Origin: Campylobacteraceae bacterium
GTDB taxonomy: Bacteria > Campylobacterota > Campylobacteria > Campylobacterales > Campylobacteraceae
Direction: 5' to 3'
NCBI GenBank assembly: GCA_031263195.1
Contig: JAISGD010000010.1
Span: 1 to 32,074 of the forward strand
DNA: 32,074 bases
The notes below the pieces were generated by a model. The model did no database searches. It was not told the origin of the DNA and saw only the letters and a program-made list of their open reading frames with translations. Below are positions 16,649 through 24,871 of this stretch, piece by piece. A program made the position numbers and the translations under genes. Numbering within the stretch: the stretch's first letter is position 1; every line of letters starts with the position of its first letter.

Positions 16649-17203
16649 ATGAAAAAACTATTAGTTTTGATTTGTTGTGCTGGTTTTTGTTTTGCAAATG
16701 CGGATATAGACAAATTGGCAAAAGATATTCAAGATGGTTGCGATAACGGTAAATATGATGATTGTTTACAACTTGCTATGATGCATGACAACAATCCGTT
16801 CGCACCGGAAATGCGCAATAAAAATAAAGCCGCCGAATACTACGACAAAGGTATACAACTTTTGGAAAAAATTTGCTCAAACGGTGATGCAAAAAAGTGT
16901 TTAGAGATTGGAAGTTTTTATTTGGATGGAAATAGAGCTTTTGGTATTAAAAAAAATGGCGATAAAGCACATGAATTTTTTAAAAAAGGCTGTTTTGATT
17001 TTAAAAATGGAGAAACTTGTTATATGGCGGGAAGTATTTACAAAACAGCTAAAGACGAAATAAAAGCAACCGAATTTATTGAAAAGTCTTGTGAGCTTAA
17101 ATACCCTGTATTTTTATCAACGCCATCGTTATACGGCTCTGCTTTGAAACCTTCAAACTTCTTTATAAACTCAAATAGACTTGACATAAAAACTCCTTAT
17201 TAA
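16649..17203 (+). CDS. mosaic Sel1-like protein (C), probably decaying
   Basis: From ATG 16649 the frame gives 184 residues; an in-frame ATG at 16628 would precede the signal peptide and is rejected. The upstream region and first 12 bases copy gene A, the body copies gene B (signal peptide MKKLLVLICCAGFCFANA, then the Cys-paired Sel1 repeats with a few extra residues), and after CELKYP the protein switches to 30 residues (VFLSTPSLYGSALK...) that are simply the antisense of a lysozyme gene fragment. The final Cys pair is therefore lost. The -10 box and Shine-Dalgarno sequence are both damaged relative to gene A. It may still be translated but is best read as a degenerating duplicate. Confidence 0.6.
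   Translation: MKKLLVLICCAGFCFANADIDKLAKDIQDGCDNGKYDDCLQLAMMHDNNPFAPEMRNKNKAAEYYDKGIQLLEKICSNGDAKKCLEIGSFYLDGNRAFGIKKNGDKAHEFFKKGCFDFKNGETCYMAGSIYKTAKDEIKATEFIEKSCELKYPVFLSTPSLYGSALKPSNFFINSNRLDIKTPY
17108..17187 (-). pseudogene. 5' fragment of a phage-type GH24 lysozyme gene
   Basis: An AAGGAG site (17198-17193) and ATG at 17187 open a frame reading MSSLFEFIKKFEGFKAEPYN followed by DGVDKNT, the start of T4/lambda-type (GH24) lysozymes; the Glu in FEGF is the catalytic position. Normally NTIGYGH would follow, but the frame runs into the antisense of Sel1 gene C at about 17108 and soon stops. This is a remnant left by a recombination event, with no activity expected. Confidence 0.65.
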
Positions 17204-17212
17204 AAATTGTTA

Positions 17213-18541
17213 TTAAAATTCAATTGGTTCAATTTGCATTTTCGGTTTAAATGAACCATCCTGTAACGACTTTAGTAGTCCACAAGAACTGCCATCCGGA
17301 AACCTATTTATAAAATCTTTTTTTGTATTCCAGAAATAGTATTTGCAATTTTTAAAATTTTTAGTTGTTTCGCCGATATCGTCTCTTTTGTTCAAACCTT
17401 GAAAGGTATCACTAAATAGTTGTTCTTTATAGATAAAATCATAAAAATATTTATCGGCTACAAAAATTTTAAACTTATCATTTTCAGGCACATTGCGTTC
17501 ACAAGCAATACTTATATCATTGGGTAAAGAGTCATTCAACAACTCTACGTACTCTTTGCAGACATTCGGAAAGTCGGGGTCTTTTTTTATTGTGTCATAA
17601 GTCCACATATTGTGTATTCCAGCAAATTCATCATAGGCTATAAAAAACACGTAATCCCTTTTGATGATACTCTTTTCAAAGTGCGTCAAATCGTCCATTG
17701 TAAGATTTTGTTCTTTTGCGACTCTTGCATAATTCGTGTAAGCCTGTTTTGCTTTATAAGGGATATCAAACCGATAACCATAAGCCATAGTATACGCGTC
17801 TTTGCTGTATGCCACCACTTTTCCAATATAAGCGGTTTGTTTGAAAAGTTTTTGATATACCTGTCCTAAATAACGAAAAGTATCTGCGTCATTTGGATTT
17901 TTAGCCGAAGAGAGTTTTAATGTTTTCTCTGATAGTTTTAGATTAAACTGTTCTTGTTGGTTTTCTGCCGTATTTGCACGATAAAAACCATACTCTTTTA
18001 ACAGCCTTGCATAAGTTTCGTTATCTATGCCTTTTGGCTGAACAAGCAGTAATGCAACCGCATTAGCTTTATCTAAAAGTTCAATAGATATATAAACGTT
18101 TTTTGATTTGTCAAATCTAACTTTTGCTTCGTCAAATGCTTTGTTTATGCCTAAGAGATATTTTTCGATTATCTCATTGAGACTTTTTGCTTGATTTATA
18201 TAGAGAGTTTTCGTGCAATCTTCATCTTTGCAGTTATCTCTTTCTTTAAGCCATGAGAGTTGATTTTTATAAATTGAAGTTTTTTTGACATTTGGATGAA
18301 GTATGATTGTTTTATCTTCCTGAGGTTTATCGTAATCTCTTTTTTGGTTGTACTCTATGCCAATATTCGAAGTTATAATACGAGCCTGTTCGTATAATAG
18401 ATTCAATTCCTCATCAAGCTGTGAGAGTTCTTCATTGGAACATATCAGTTTTTCAACATCTGTTTTAGCTTTTTTACAATCAAAGCTAGCGGGAAAGAGA
18501 AATGTTAATGATATAGTTAAAAGCAGCAGAATTTTTTTCAT
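17213..18541 (-). CDS. exported LprI/DUF1311-domain protein
   Basis: The 442-residue protein starts at ATG 18541; the upstream in-frame GTG 18547 adds only two residues. The signal peptide is KKILLLLTISLTFLFPAS. Residues about 20-125 form an LprI-type (DUF1311) domain, identified by FDCKKAKTDVEKLICSNEEL, LDEELNLLYEQA, and the later LSWLKERDNCKDEDCTK with its paired cysteines. The remaining 300 residues contain helical, TPR-like stretches (PNDADTFRYLGQVYQKLFKQ, YRFDIPYKAKQAYTNYAR) and a C-terminal part I do not recognise. LprI-like domains bind lysozyme or act in the envelope in some bacteria, so a periplasmic role is plausible. An extended -10 promoter lies 37 nt upstream. It converges with the Sel1 genes. 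Confidence 0.8.
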   Translation of the reverse strand: MKKILLLLTISLTFLFPASFDCKKAKTDVEKLICSNEELSQLDEELNLLYEQARIITSNIGIEYNQKRDYDKPQEDKTIILHPNVKKTSIYKNQLSWLKERDNCKDEDCTKTLYINQAKSLNEIIEKYLLGINKAFDEAKVRFDKSKNVYISIELLDKANAVALLLVQPKGIDNETYARLLKEYGFYRANTAENQQEQFNLKLSEKTLKLSSAKNPNDADTFRYLGQVYQKLFKQTAYIGKVVAYSKDAYTMAYGYRFDIPYKAKQAYTNYARVAKEQNLTMDDLTHFEKSIIKRDYVFFIAYDEFAGIHNMWTYDTIKKDPDFPNVCKEYVELLNDSLPNDISIACERNVPENDKFKIFVADKYFYDFIYKEQLFSDTFQGLNKRDDIGETTKNFKNCKYYFWNTKKDFINRFPDGSSCGLLKSLQDGSFKPKMQIEPIEF

Positions 18542-18577
18542 AGTCACATCTTAAGCTAAATTAAAAATAATTTTATA

Positions 18578-18586
18578 ATGATATCA
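18578..18586 (-). promoter_or_regulatory. extended -10 promoter of the LprI-domain gene
   Basis: On the minus strand this reads TGATATCAT within the 15-base word TTATGATATCATTAT. The same 15-mer lies before the gene starting at 25525, and a close form (TGATATAAT) lies before the nadM gene. The spacing to the start codon (37 nt) fits a promoter with a short leader. Confidence 0.5.
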
Positions 18587-18993
18587 TAAGTTATAAAAAT
18601 AGTATATTTTTATAATAATATTTTTAATTGTTTGCATAAATATTTCTATTCTTCATTTGCTAATCTGTTGCGTGGATTTGCAAGTGCTATCTGTATTCTA
18701 AGATAGTTAATTTATTTCTATGTAAAGAGAACAGGCTTTGTTGATACTATGTCATTCTAATGAAGCTATAATATACTTGATGTATTTTAAATGTTTTTTC
18801 ACGTTTAATTGATTCTTGTCAGTTACTTAATGAGATTATTTGAAACTGTGTATAATAAAGTGTCTTGTTTAAAATAGAAAAATCACAATAGATTATACGA
18901 AGATTTTTATCCAACTGAGCGGACGAAGCTCTTTATAGAGACTTCGCCCATAAAATCGTATAATGTTTAGTGTTTTGCAGTCTGGAAATCCCC
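18587..18993. other. intergenic region, mostly without features
   Basis: AT-rich. On the minus strand (about 18707-18653) a short frame ends QIALANPRNRLANEE, which looks like the tail of a lost gene but cannot be named. A hairpin lies at 18921-18949, described separately. I see nothing else. Confidence 0.4.
18921..18949 (-). terminator. hairpin downstream of the M30 peptidase gene
   Basis: CGAAG-CTCT and AGAG-a-CTTCG flank a TTAT loop, extended by GG/CC, giving a stem of about 11 bp with one bulge. It lies 45 nt after the peptidase stop. There is no strong T run, so Rho-independent termination is uncertain. Confidence 0.35.
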
Positions 18994-20487
18994 TCACTTC
19001 ACCACAATAGACACTCCAACTCCTTTTGGTACAACAAACCACTCGCTATATGTATTGGTTGTGGGTTTTCTCAAAAACGGAAAATGAGCGTTTGGAGCTA
19101 ATGTCGCGGGTGACGATACAGGCAGTTTACGATATTGTCTGTACGTATTTCCATCAAATGCTTCTAAACTAAAACCGTTATCATTACTTCTGGCAGGATA
19201 TCCAAATCCTTTGGGAGCAGTTGAAAACATAGCTATGCTGGCTCCCCAATTACGCAAGGCTTTAACTAAACCTCCGTCGTCATATACTTTGATAGCTTTA
19301 TCCAAAGCATCAGTAGATGAACCGCTTGTTCTAAGCAGCGTCTTATAAAAATCTATACCGTATTGACGCATTAAGAATGACCCGAAGCTGCCTCCCATGT
19401 CATAGACACTACATTCTTCCGAGCCAAAACTACAATGATAAAGCGGTGTACTAAGCCAATTTCCGTATCTATTTTTGACTGCATTATATGATATATTGCT
19501 GCTTATCACATCTTCCATCATTACAGCCGTCATCTCTTCCAAAAAGGATTTATACTTATTGTCGCTGCCACTGCCCATCAGAACATAACGTTGATAGAAG
19601 TTTATGGCATGAGTCAGTTCATGGGCTATTGTGGCAAGTGTATATCCGTTATCCATACGCGTATGGATAAATATAACCAATGCTTCATTGGATTTGGATA
19701 CATAATTATTAGCACTGGTAAAATACCCTCCTACACTACCGCCGGTATTATAAAATACTATATCCAAAGGTTGGTTGCTCGATATTAGAGTTAAGTATTT
19801 GTGCGCTCCCCAAGGTTCTCCTGCCACACTGACTACATTAGTGTATATATCATTAATATAAGACGCTATATAATTGATCCTGGCTGTATCCATTCCTCCA
19901 TTTGCATACTCACTATCCTCAACCCATAGATTGATAGTGCGTCCGTTAACCGTTAACTGTTTTCTAAGAGTTGACGTGCGAGTTCCACCACCGCAACAAC
20001 TATGAATGCGCCAATTATATTTATTCCCTTCATTCCATACTTTATACGAAGGGGCTTGATTTAGTTTTAAGTCATCACTTTGTTCTATCAATTCGTCAGG
20101 CTCAAAGTCTATTACTGCATCGGGAAGATAGTTGAATATACCTTCATATGGATATATCTCATTTTTAAAAGTCTTATCGATATAAATAGAAGGCATAGTA
20201 ACATAACCGCTTCCTTCGTTTGTATAGACAATAGTTATCTCTTTATCTGCTATATTAGCCATAGAGACAGTTAGATTGACATTGCTGTTTCCGCTGTTTT
20301 TATAACTCCAGACATCATTACCTGTACCGGTATATGAATTCAGACTGTTGCCGCAAGAATCTCCGTTACATTGAATTACTGCTTTTACTTCACATTTACC
20401 GATAGTCACATTGCCGTATTCGTCAACACAGCAACCCGCCAGAAATAGAGCAGGCAGTAAAATCAAAATCGCTTTAATCTTTCTCAT
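18994..20487 (-). CDS. M30-type zinc metallopeptidase, lipoprotein
   Basis: The 497-residue protein starts at ATG 20487, preceded by AAAGGA; the TTG at 20493 is too close to be preferred. It opens with a lipoprotein signal (MRKIKAILILLPALFLAGCC, lipobox LAGC). The zinc-binding helix is ATIAHELTHAINFYQRY with HELTH at residues 289-293; KSFLEEMTAVMMEDVI about 25 residues later supplies the third ligand Glu, the arrangement of the M30 (hyicolysin) family. Residues 22-130 form a separate N-terminal, Ser/Asn-rich beta domain with Cys pairs. The C-terminal third is unrecognised. It should be anchored in a membrane, most likely on the outer membrane, and degrade extracellular or periplasmic proteins. 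The substrate is unknown. It is transcribed alone. Confidence 0.82.
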   Translation of the reverse strand: MRKIKAILILLPALFLAGCCVDEYGNVTIGKCEVKAVIQCNGDSCGNSLNSYTGTGNDVWSYKNSGNSNVNLTVSMANIADKEITIVYTNEGSGYVTMPSIYIDKTFKNEIYPYEGIFNYLPDAVIDFEPDELIEQSDDLKLNQAPSYKVWNEGNKYNWRIHSCCGGGTRTSTLRKQLTVNGRTINLWVEDSEYANGGMDTARINYIASYINDIYTNVVSVAGEPWGAHKYLTLISSNQPLDIVFYNTGGSVGGYFTSANNYVSKSNEALVIFIHTRMDNGYTLATIAHELTHAINFYQRYVLMGSGSDNKYKSFLEEMTAVMMEDVISSNISYNAVKNRYGNWLSTPLYHCSFGSEECSVYDMGGSFGSFLMRQYGIDFYKTLLRTSGSSTDALDKAIKVYDDGGLVKALRNWGASIAMFSTAPKGFGYPARSNDNGFSLEAFDGNTYRQYRKLPVSSPATLAPNAHFPFLRKPTTNTYSEWFVVPKGVGVSIVVK

Positions 20488-20709
20488 TTTCAATTCCTTT
20501 TATATAACCCCTTTGCAAAATATCGCTCCTGATGAACTCATACCACATAGTATGGAAATGCTTAAAATATATTTATAAATACTACCAGTGTTTATAAATT
20601 GAGGTGATTATATGTCGTTGTTAATAGTTTTTCAACTCTTTATTTGAAGTTGTAGGGGAGAATTTTTTAAATTTTTTTCTGCTTCCATTGTCAAGCTTAA
20701 TGGAGATTG

Positions 20710-20736
20710 CCCGCTGCAGATATTATATGCAGCGGG
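20710..20736. terminator. strong hairpin after the NAD salvage operon
   Basis: CCCGCTGCA (20710-20718) and TGCAGCGGG (20728-20736) form a perfect 9-bp GC-rich stem with a 9-nt loop, just 8 nt beyond the stop of the minus-strand nicotinamide phosphoribosyltransferase gene. It lacks a T run on the minus strand but is the strongest hairpin in the region, and it separates two genes on the same strand. The rest of the gap up to 20494-20700 holds no gene. Confidence 0.55.
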
Positions 20737-20744
20737 TTTATAGA

Positions 20745-22049
20745 TCAATCAGTTAAGTCCTCAAACTTATACTCTTTAATCAAATCGCCGTTCAAATAAA
20801 CAGTCTCAAGAGCATTTACAAAAGTATCCTTATCAAGATCCCGCACTATATATTTTCCATTTACAAACTCCGCACCGATTCTGCCGCTTTTACTCTTTTT
20901 AGAAGGATCGGTAACAGGGCTTTTGCAAATTCCGCGCCACTCCTTGTCAATCTTTATAGCGCTTGCTTTATACGCGAAACTATACATGTCTCTATTGACC
21001 TTTTGAAGCAATGCCGCTCCCATGCCAAAATTTACATTATCCGCGCTCCAGCCGCTCTTTGTTATAAGCGACAATATCTTATCTATCATATCTATATTTA
21101 TACCATCACCCCAAATAATTCTTACATTATTTAAAAGCTTCCCGTCCTCAGCGTTCGTGAAGCCAAAATTACTTGCCAAGCTATCCAAAGTGTACGGAAT
21201 AAGTTCAAGCGGATTTCCGCTATCCGGTCTTATAACTACAGTCGCTCCGCTTTTTTGTACCTGCTCTTTAAGCTCTTTGCCCCAAATCTCGTCAACAGCT
21301 TTTTTATAGTCGTAACTATCGCTCACTAACGCTAAAACAGCGCCATCTTTCGCGTAGACATTTAACGTATTGGAGTACGCGTCTTTTTCATTTTCCCAAG
21401 ATGTAATAGTGCTGTGCTCCGTAGCGGGAATTGAAAAACCGGCGATATTAGCGTTATAATATTTTCTAGCGCCCAAAAGCGATATAGCAGTATCCGTACC
21501 TCTAAAATTCAAAAGATGAGCCATTCCGCCGATTAACGCGTTTTCTTGACACGAAACTCCGCGCGAGCCAAAATCGTGAACTTTAAAATCACTGTTTTGC
21601 GTATATTTTCGCACGACTTTTTTAATATTATAAGAGTTTGTAGCAACCGTTGTAGGATACCACAAACGCAACAAAAATGTCTCTATAAAACTCACAAGCC
21701 AACCAAATCTGGCGTCCGTGCTTTGAATGCTCACGAGAGGGATTTGCGTAGGATAAACCCCGCCCTCTTTTAACGCTTTGATTTTTAGTGGAAAATACCC
21801 GAGCTCTCGCAACTCCTCAAATCCACTTTCGTTAAACGGAAGTCCATGCGAAGTTATAATCTCTTTCGCTTCTTTTATATCATCTTGCGTGTACATTTTC
21901 ATGAGCATTTTTTTGATGATATACTGCAATCCGAAAAACTTCACCTCATCCCCGTCTCTTGCCTCAATATAAGAAAAAAGCCCCTCGTTTTTGGGGTATT
22001 GAGCAAAATGACTGTATTTATAGCTGTCGCTATCAAGTAAAAAATTCAT
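20745..22049 (-). CDS. nadV: nicotinamide phosphoribosyltransferase (NAMPT/NadV type)
   Basis: This enzyme makes NMN from nicotinamide and PRPP, the first step of direct nicotinamide salvage. The 434-residue protein fits the NAMPT family: MNFLLDSDSYKYSHFAQYP at the start, RGTDTA with the Asp that binds nicotinamide ribose (human Asp219), ATEHSTITSW with the His phosphorylated in the human enzyme (His247) and VIRPDSGNP with the PRPP-binding Arg and Asp (human Arg311, Asp313). I chose ATG 22049 (AGAGG 7 nt before) over TTG 22073. It follows the nadM-Nudix gene by 93 nt on the same strand, and the two encode successive reactions. Bacterial members commonly move by horizontal transfer and occur on phages. 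Confidence 0.93.
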   Translation of the reverse strand: MNFLLDSDSYKYSHFAQYPKNEGLFSYIEARDGDEVKFFGLQYIIKKMLMKMYTQDDIKEAKEIITSHGLPFNESGFEELRELGYFPLKIKALKEGGVYPTQIPLVSIQSTDARFGWLVSFIETFLLRLWYPTTVATNSYNIKKVVRKYTQNSDFKVHDFGSRGVSCQENALIGGMAHLLNFRGTDTAISLLGARKYYNANIAGFSIPATEHSTITSWENEKDAYSNTLNVYAKDGAVLALVSDSYDYKKAVDEIWGKELKEQVQKSGATVVIRPDSGNPLELIPYTLDSLASNFGFTNAEDGKLLNNVRIIWGDGINIDMIDKILSLITKSGWSADNVNFGMGAALLQKVNRDMYSFAYKASAIKIDKEWRGICKSPVTDPSKKSKSGRIGAEFVNGKYIVRDLDKDTFVNALETVYLNGDLIKEYKFEDLTD

Positions 22050-22142
22050 TTTAAACCTCTTTGGTTTAGTCAAAACTCAAGCTCTCCGCTTTGAGCGCCG
22101 ATTTTTACTCTAAAAGCGCTACCTTTTAAAAACCACAAAAGC

Positions 22143-23123
22143 TTAGATATTCGTCAGCTTTCTTATTATGTGGAAATGATCTTCAAACATCATGGAGCGA
22201 TTTTCTTTCACCTTTGAAAGCGGTATCCAAAAAGCTTTTTTAGCGTCGTCTCCGCCTTTAACCGCCGGCAATTCCGCTCCTCCAAGCTGCAATAAAAACG
22301 CGTGCGTTATTGTGCGCCCCCTTGTGCTTCTATCAGGCTTATCAAACACTTCGGACTTTTTTATGCTGCCAATTAGCGCGGCTTTTGAAAGCTTGATACG
22401 CGTCTCCTCTCTAAGCTCTTTTATCGCGCTTTCTTGAATGGTGAGTTTACTCTCCAAAAATCCGCCCGGAAGCGCGTACAATCCTTTACCGGGATTACCG
22501 CCTCGCACCACAAGCAACACATGTCCATTACAAATCGTAACGCAATCTGTGGTAACAAATATCGGCTCATACGGCGCTTTGCTCCACGCTTCTTTCATTT
22601 TAAGATGGTCTTGATACTCCTCTATCCTGCTTTGCCACTCTTTTGTTTGCATAAAATCTTTTACGATTTTCTCTACATGTAAAGGCAGCGTATTTTTTGG
22701 GATATTCCCTTTATATAGCTCTTCTCTAATGGTTGTGGCGTTTATTTTTTTGTAATTGTCTATATTTTTTAACGTCCATTGCGGAAAACTTTTAAGATAG
22801 TAACTGCTCTCGTCTTTATCGTGTCCTATGATATAGACTTTATCGTATTTATAATCATATTTTGAGACTTTTTCTTGTATCTCGGCAAGCCACGGCGAAT
22901 CGTCAAACGGATAGTCGGATATCTCTTCTGTAAAAGTAGCGTACGGCTTTAACATTTCGCGTACAAGAGCGGTCGGAAAAGGGTTTTTGATATTTCTAGC
23001 TTCCGTAGCCGAACCTATAAGTGTCAATACATCGCCAATCTTTCGTGCATAATTCAAAACATACAAATGTCCGTTATGCAAAGGCTGAAAACGCCCGATG
23101 TAGATAGAAAGAGTAGCGTTCAT
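22143..23123 (-). CDS. nadM: bifunctional NMN adenylyltransferase / Nudix hydrolase
   Basis: The N-terminal domain (residues 1 to about 180) joins NMN and ATP to give NAD. Its nucleotidyltransferase motifs are IGRFQPLHNGHL (GxFxPxHxGH type), SATEARNIKNPFP and NATTIREEL (the SxTxxR motif). Residues about 190-326 are a Nudix domain with PGGFLES and the box core AIKELREET; in relatives such as Synechocystis slr0787 this part hydrolyses ADP-ribose. The Nudix box is imperfect: the Glu of GX5E is Leu (FLESKL) and the Gly after EET is Arg, but the metal-binding RE..EE core remains as KELREE. Length (326) is not far from that of the family. An extended -10 promoter and AAGG site precede ATG 23123. 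It is the first gene of the salvage operon with NAMPT. Confidence 0.92.
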   Translation of the reverse strand: MNATLSIYIGRFQPLHNGHLYVLNYARKIGDVLTLIGSATEARNIKNPFPTALVREMLKPYATFTEEISDYPFDDSPWLAEIQEKVSKYDYKYDKVYIIGHDKDESSYYLKSFPQWTLKNIDNYKKINATTIREELYKGNIPKNTLPLHVEKIVKDFMQTKEWQSRIEEYQDHLKMKEAWSKAPYEPIFVTTDCVTICNGHVLLVVRGGNPGKGLYALPGGFLESKLTIQESAIKELREETRIKLSKAALIGSIKKSEVFDKPDRSTRGRTITHAFLLQLGGAELPAVKGGDDAKKAFWIPLSKVKENRSMMFEDHFHIIRKLTNI

Positions 23124-23151
23124 ATATAACCTTATAAATTTAAAATTGGAA

Positions 23152-23160
23152 ATTATATCA
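23152..23160 (-). promoter_or_regulatory. extended -10 promoter of the NAD salvage operon
   Basis: TGATATAAT on the minus strand is a perfect TGnTATAAT element, 29 nt before the nadM start. Upstream is AT-rich without a clear -35. Confidence 0.6.
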
Positions 23161-23268
23161 TATTAGTATACGAAATGAATACTTTAATGATTTTGAGCTT
23201 AATAAAGACTTATAGAGTCAAAGCAATATATTTTTATAATTTGTTTTTTTAATATTAGGAGTTATTTT

Positions 23269-23382
23269 ATGAATCGCACTCTTATCCCGTTAAATAAAAA
23301 GCTTTACATTTTATATTTTTTCCATAAAACTTTCGACAGAGTGCAGCTAAGGTATAAATATTTTTTGCGACGAAACCGTTAA
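23269..23382 (+). pseudogene. small ORF with frameshifted continuation, unknown
   Basis: AGGAG precedes ATG 23269 by 8 nt, and the frame encodes 37 residues (MNRTLIPLNKK...VQLRYKYFLRRNR). Past the run of T at 23370, shifting by one base gives another 30 open codons (FCDETVNADVYHNATLNIPN...) to a stop near 23463. The joined product looks more like one protein of about 65 residues interrupted by a frameshift in the T run than like chance. I recognise no family. It is the only plus-strand gene candidate in the 400-bp gap 23124-23528. Confidence 0.35.
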
Positions 23383-23528
23383 TGCCGATGTTTATCATAA
23401 CGCTACTCTTAATATACCAAACGCGAACTATTATAGGCAGAGTGAGTGCTCTTGTTGGATATAAGATTTATAGCAACTTAATTCCTGCTTCCAAATAATT
23501 TTGCTATCCTCTTAATTATTCCTGCTTT

Positions 23529-24302
23529 TTAAACCTCTTTTTCCTCATGCTCATCGCACCAAGCCTCCTCTTTATACATAAAATATTTATTTAGAACTTG
23601 CCAATGATACAAAAATGCTGTTTTATTTTGAATGGATATATTTTTGCTTTTAAAATAAATCATCAATTCGTCAAACTCTTTTTGGGAGTAAATATTGACG
23701 AGAAAATAGTTTCTGTTTGTAAATTCTATAACGATATTTTTCTTGAGCAAAGACAACGGTTCTTTAGCTTTTGTTAATTTATATATTTTAATAGGCAAAA
23801 CTGGTAAATATCCAAGCAAATAACTTGCAAATTCTAATAATTTTGTTAATGGTATTGCTATGGGAGACTTCTTAAATAATCCCCATGATGATAAATAATG
23901 CTTCCTGCCATATCTTTGCCAAACTTCTGCTACTATACAAAAACTGACCTGTTTAATATATTTATTATAGATCAAACGTTCATCAAAAATTTCTGTATAA
24001 TTTTGATTTTTGTTATACTTAAACTCTTTATAGCAAATTCTATCATTTGTGAATTTAAAGATACTAAGTCTTTGAGCGGCTTCTTTTGGAAATATTACAA
24101 CTAATGTAAACAAGAAAAAAAGAACAATGGCTATTTCAAAGCAAATTTTAATATAATTAAAATTTTTATCTAAAAAAACAATGGAGAATATGTTGTATAA
24201 AATAAATATCATTAGAAAAAATATTATAATACCAGCTCTAATAACTCCAAAAAATACTCCATAATCCTTCACGACTATCGGTTCTTTATCATAATCTCTC
24301 AT
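23529..24302 (-). CDS. membrane protein, MRDYDK family (1)
   Basis: A 257-residue protein of unknown function. It starts MRDYDKEPIVVKDYG, has two strong membrane segments (about residues 18-42 and 52-72), a soluble middle, a third weaker hydrophobic segment around 150-175, and a soluble C-terminus in which a beta/alpha part (IVIEFTNRNYFLVNIYSQKE, then FDELMIYFKS) resembles the bacterial PH-like domains found in small membrane proteins. The same head and tail occur in the protein at 24872-25525. Its ATG overlaps the stop of the preceding 139-aa gene by one base (TAATG), so the two are translationally coupled. The C-terminal end is charged (DEHEEKEV). Confidence 0.75.
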   Translation of the reverse strand: MRDYDKEPIVVKDYGVFFGVIRAGIIIFFLMIFILYNIFSIVFLDKNFNYIKICFEIAIVLFFLFTLVVIFPKEAAQRLSIFKFTNDRICYKEFKYNKNQNYTEIFDERLIYNKYIKQVSFCIVAEVWQRYGRKHYLSSWGLFKKSPIAIPLTKLLEFASYLLGYLPVLPIKIYKLTKAKEPLSLLKKNIVIEFTNRNYFLVNIYSQKEFDELMIYFKSKNISIQNKTAFLYHWQVLNKYFMYKEEAWCDEHEEKEV

Positions 24303-24721
24303 TATCTATATTTCCTTGCTAAAAGCTTACATGTAAGATAAAACGGCAGATAGATAGCTAAAATATATTTGATAAGAGTAGTTACAAAGTAAGCTATATT
24401 TGTATTTATAAACTCTTTTGTCAGTACAAGTTCGCCACTATCAATAAACGGCTTAAGTCTATATACTGTAAAAGCTATCGATGCGATTATAAGTATAATT
24501 ATTATGAAGACAAGATAAACTATGCTTTCATTTTGCGCTGGAGCTCTTTTTTTATCTTTTACAAAAAAGAGAGCTGTGATAATGCTTGCCATAGCTACAA
24601 TAACCAAATCAATACCATATTCTGAAGCTCTTTTGTCAAACTCAATGATTAAAAGTAAAGTTGCTGTAACAATGATAGCTAAAATCGTAAAAACGAGAAA
24701 GAGAAGGATATATTTTTTCAT
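24302..24721 (-). CDS. small four-helix membrane protein
   Basis: A 139-residue protein with four hydrophobic segments (about 5-25, 38-54, 67-86, 107-130) separated by short charged loops, including KDKKRAPAQNES. I recognise no family. AAGGA lies 7 nt before the ATG, and the stop overlaps the next gene (TAATG), so it forms a two-gene unit with the MRDYDK protein. Confidence 0.72.
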   Translation of the reverse strand: MKKYILLFLVFTILAIIVTATLLLIIEFDKRASEYGIDLVIVAMASIITALFFVKDKKRAPAQNESIVYLVFIIIILIIASIAFTVYRLKPFIDSGELVLTKEFINTNIAYFVTTLIKYILAIYLPFYLTCKLLARKYR

Positions 24722-24871
24722 AAATTTATCCTTTTGATAAATTAAAAAGCTAAATTTTTAAATTATTTTTTCATAATAAAACTTATGTATTAATTAAAAA
24801 GTGCTCTTTTAAATTAAAGACATAAGTACTTATAGCATTTTGCGCTCTATTCAAATCTTCGTTCGTTATCG

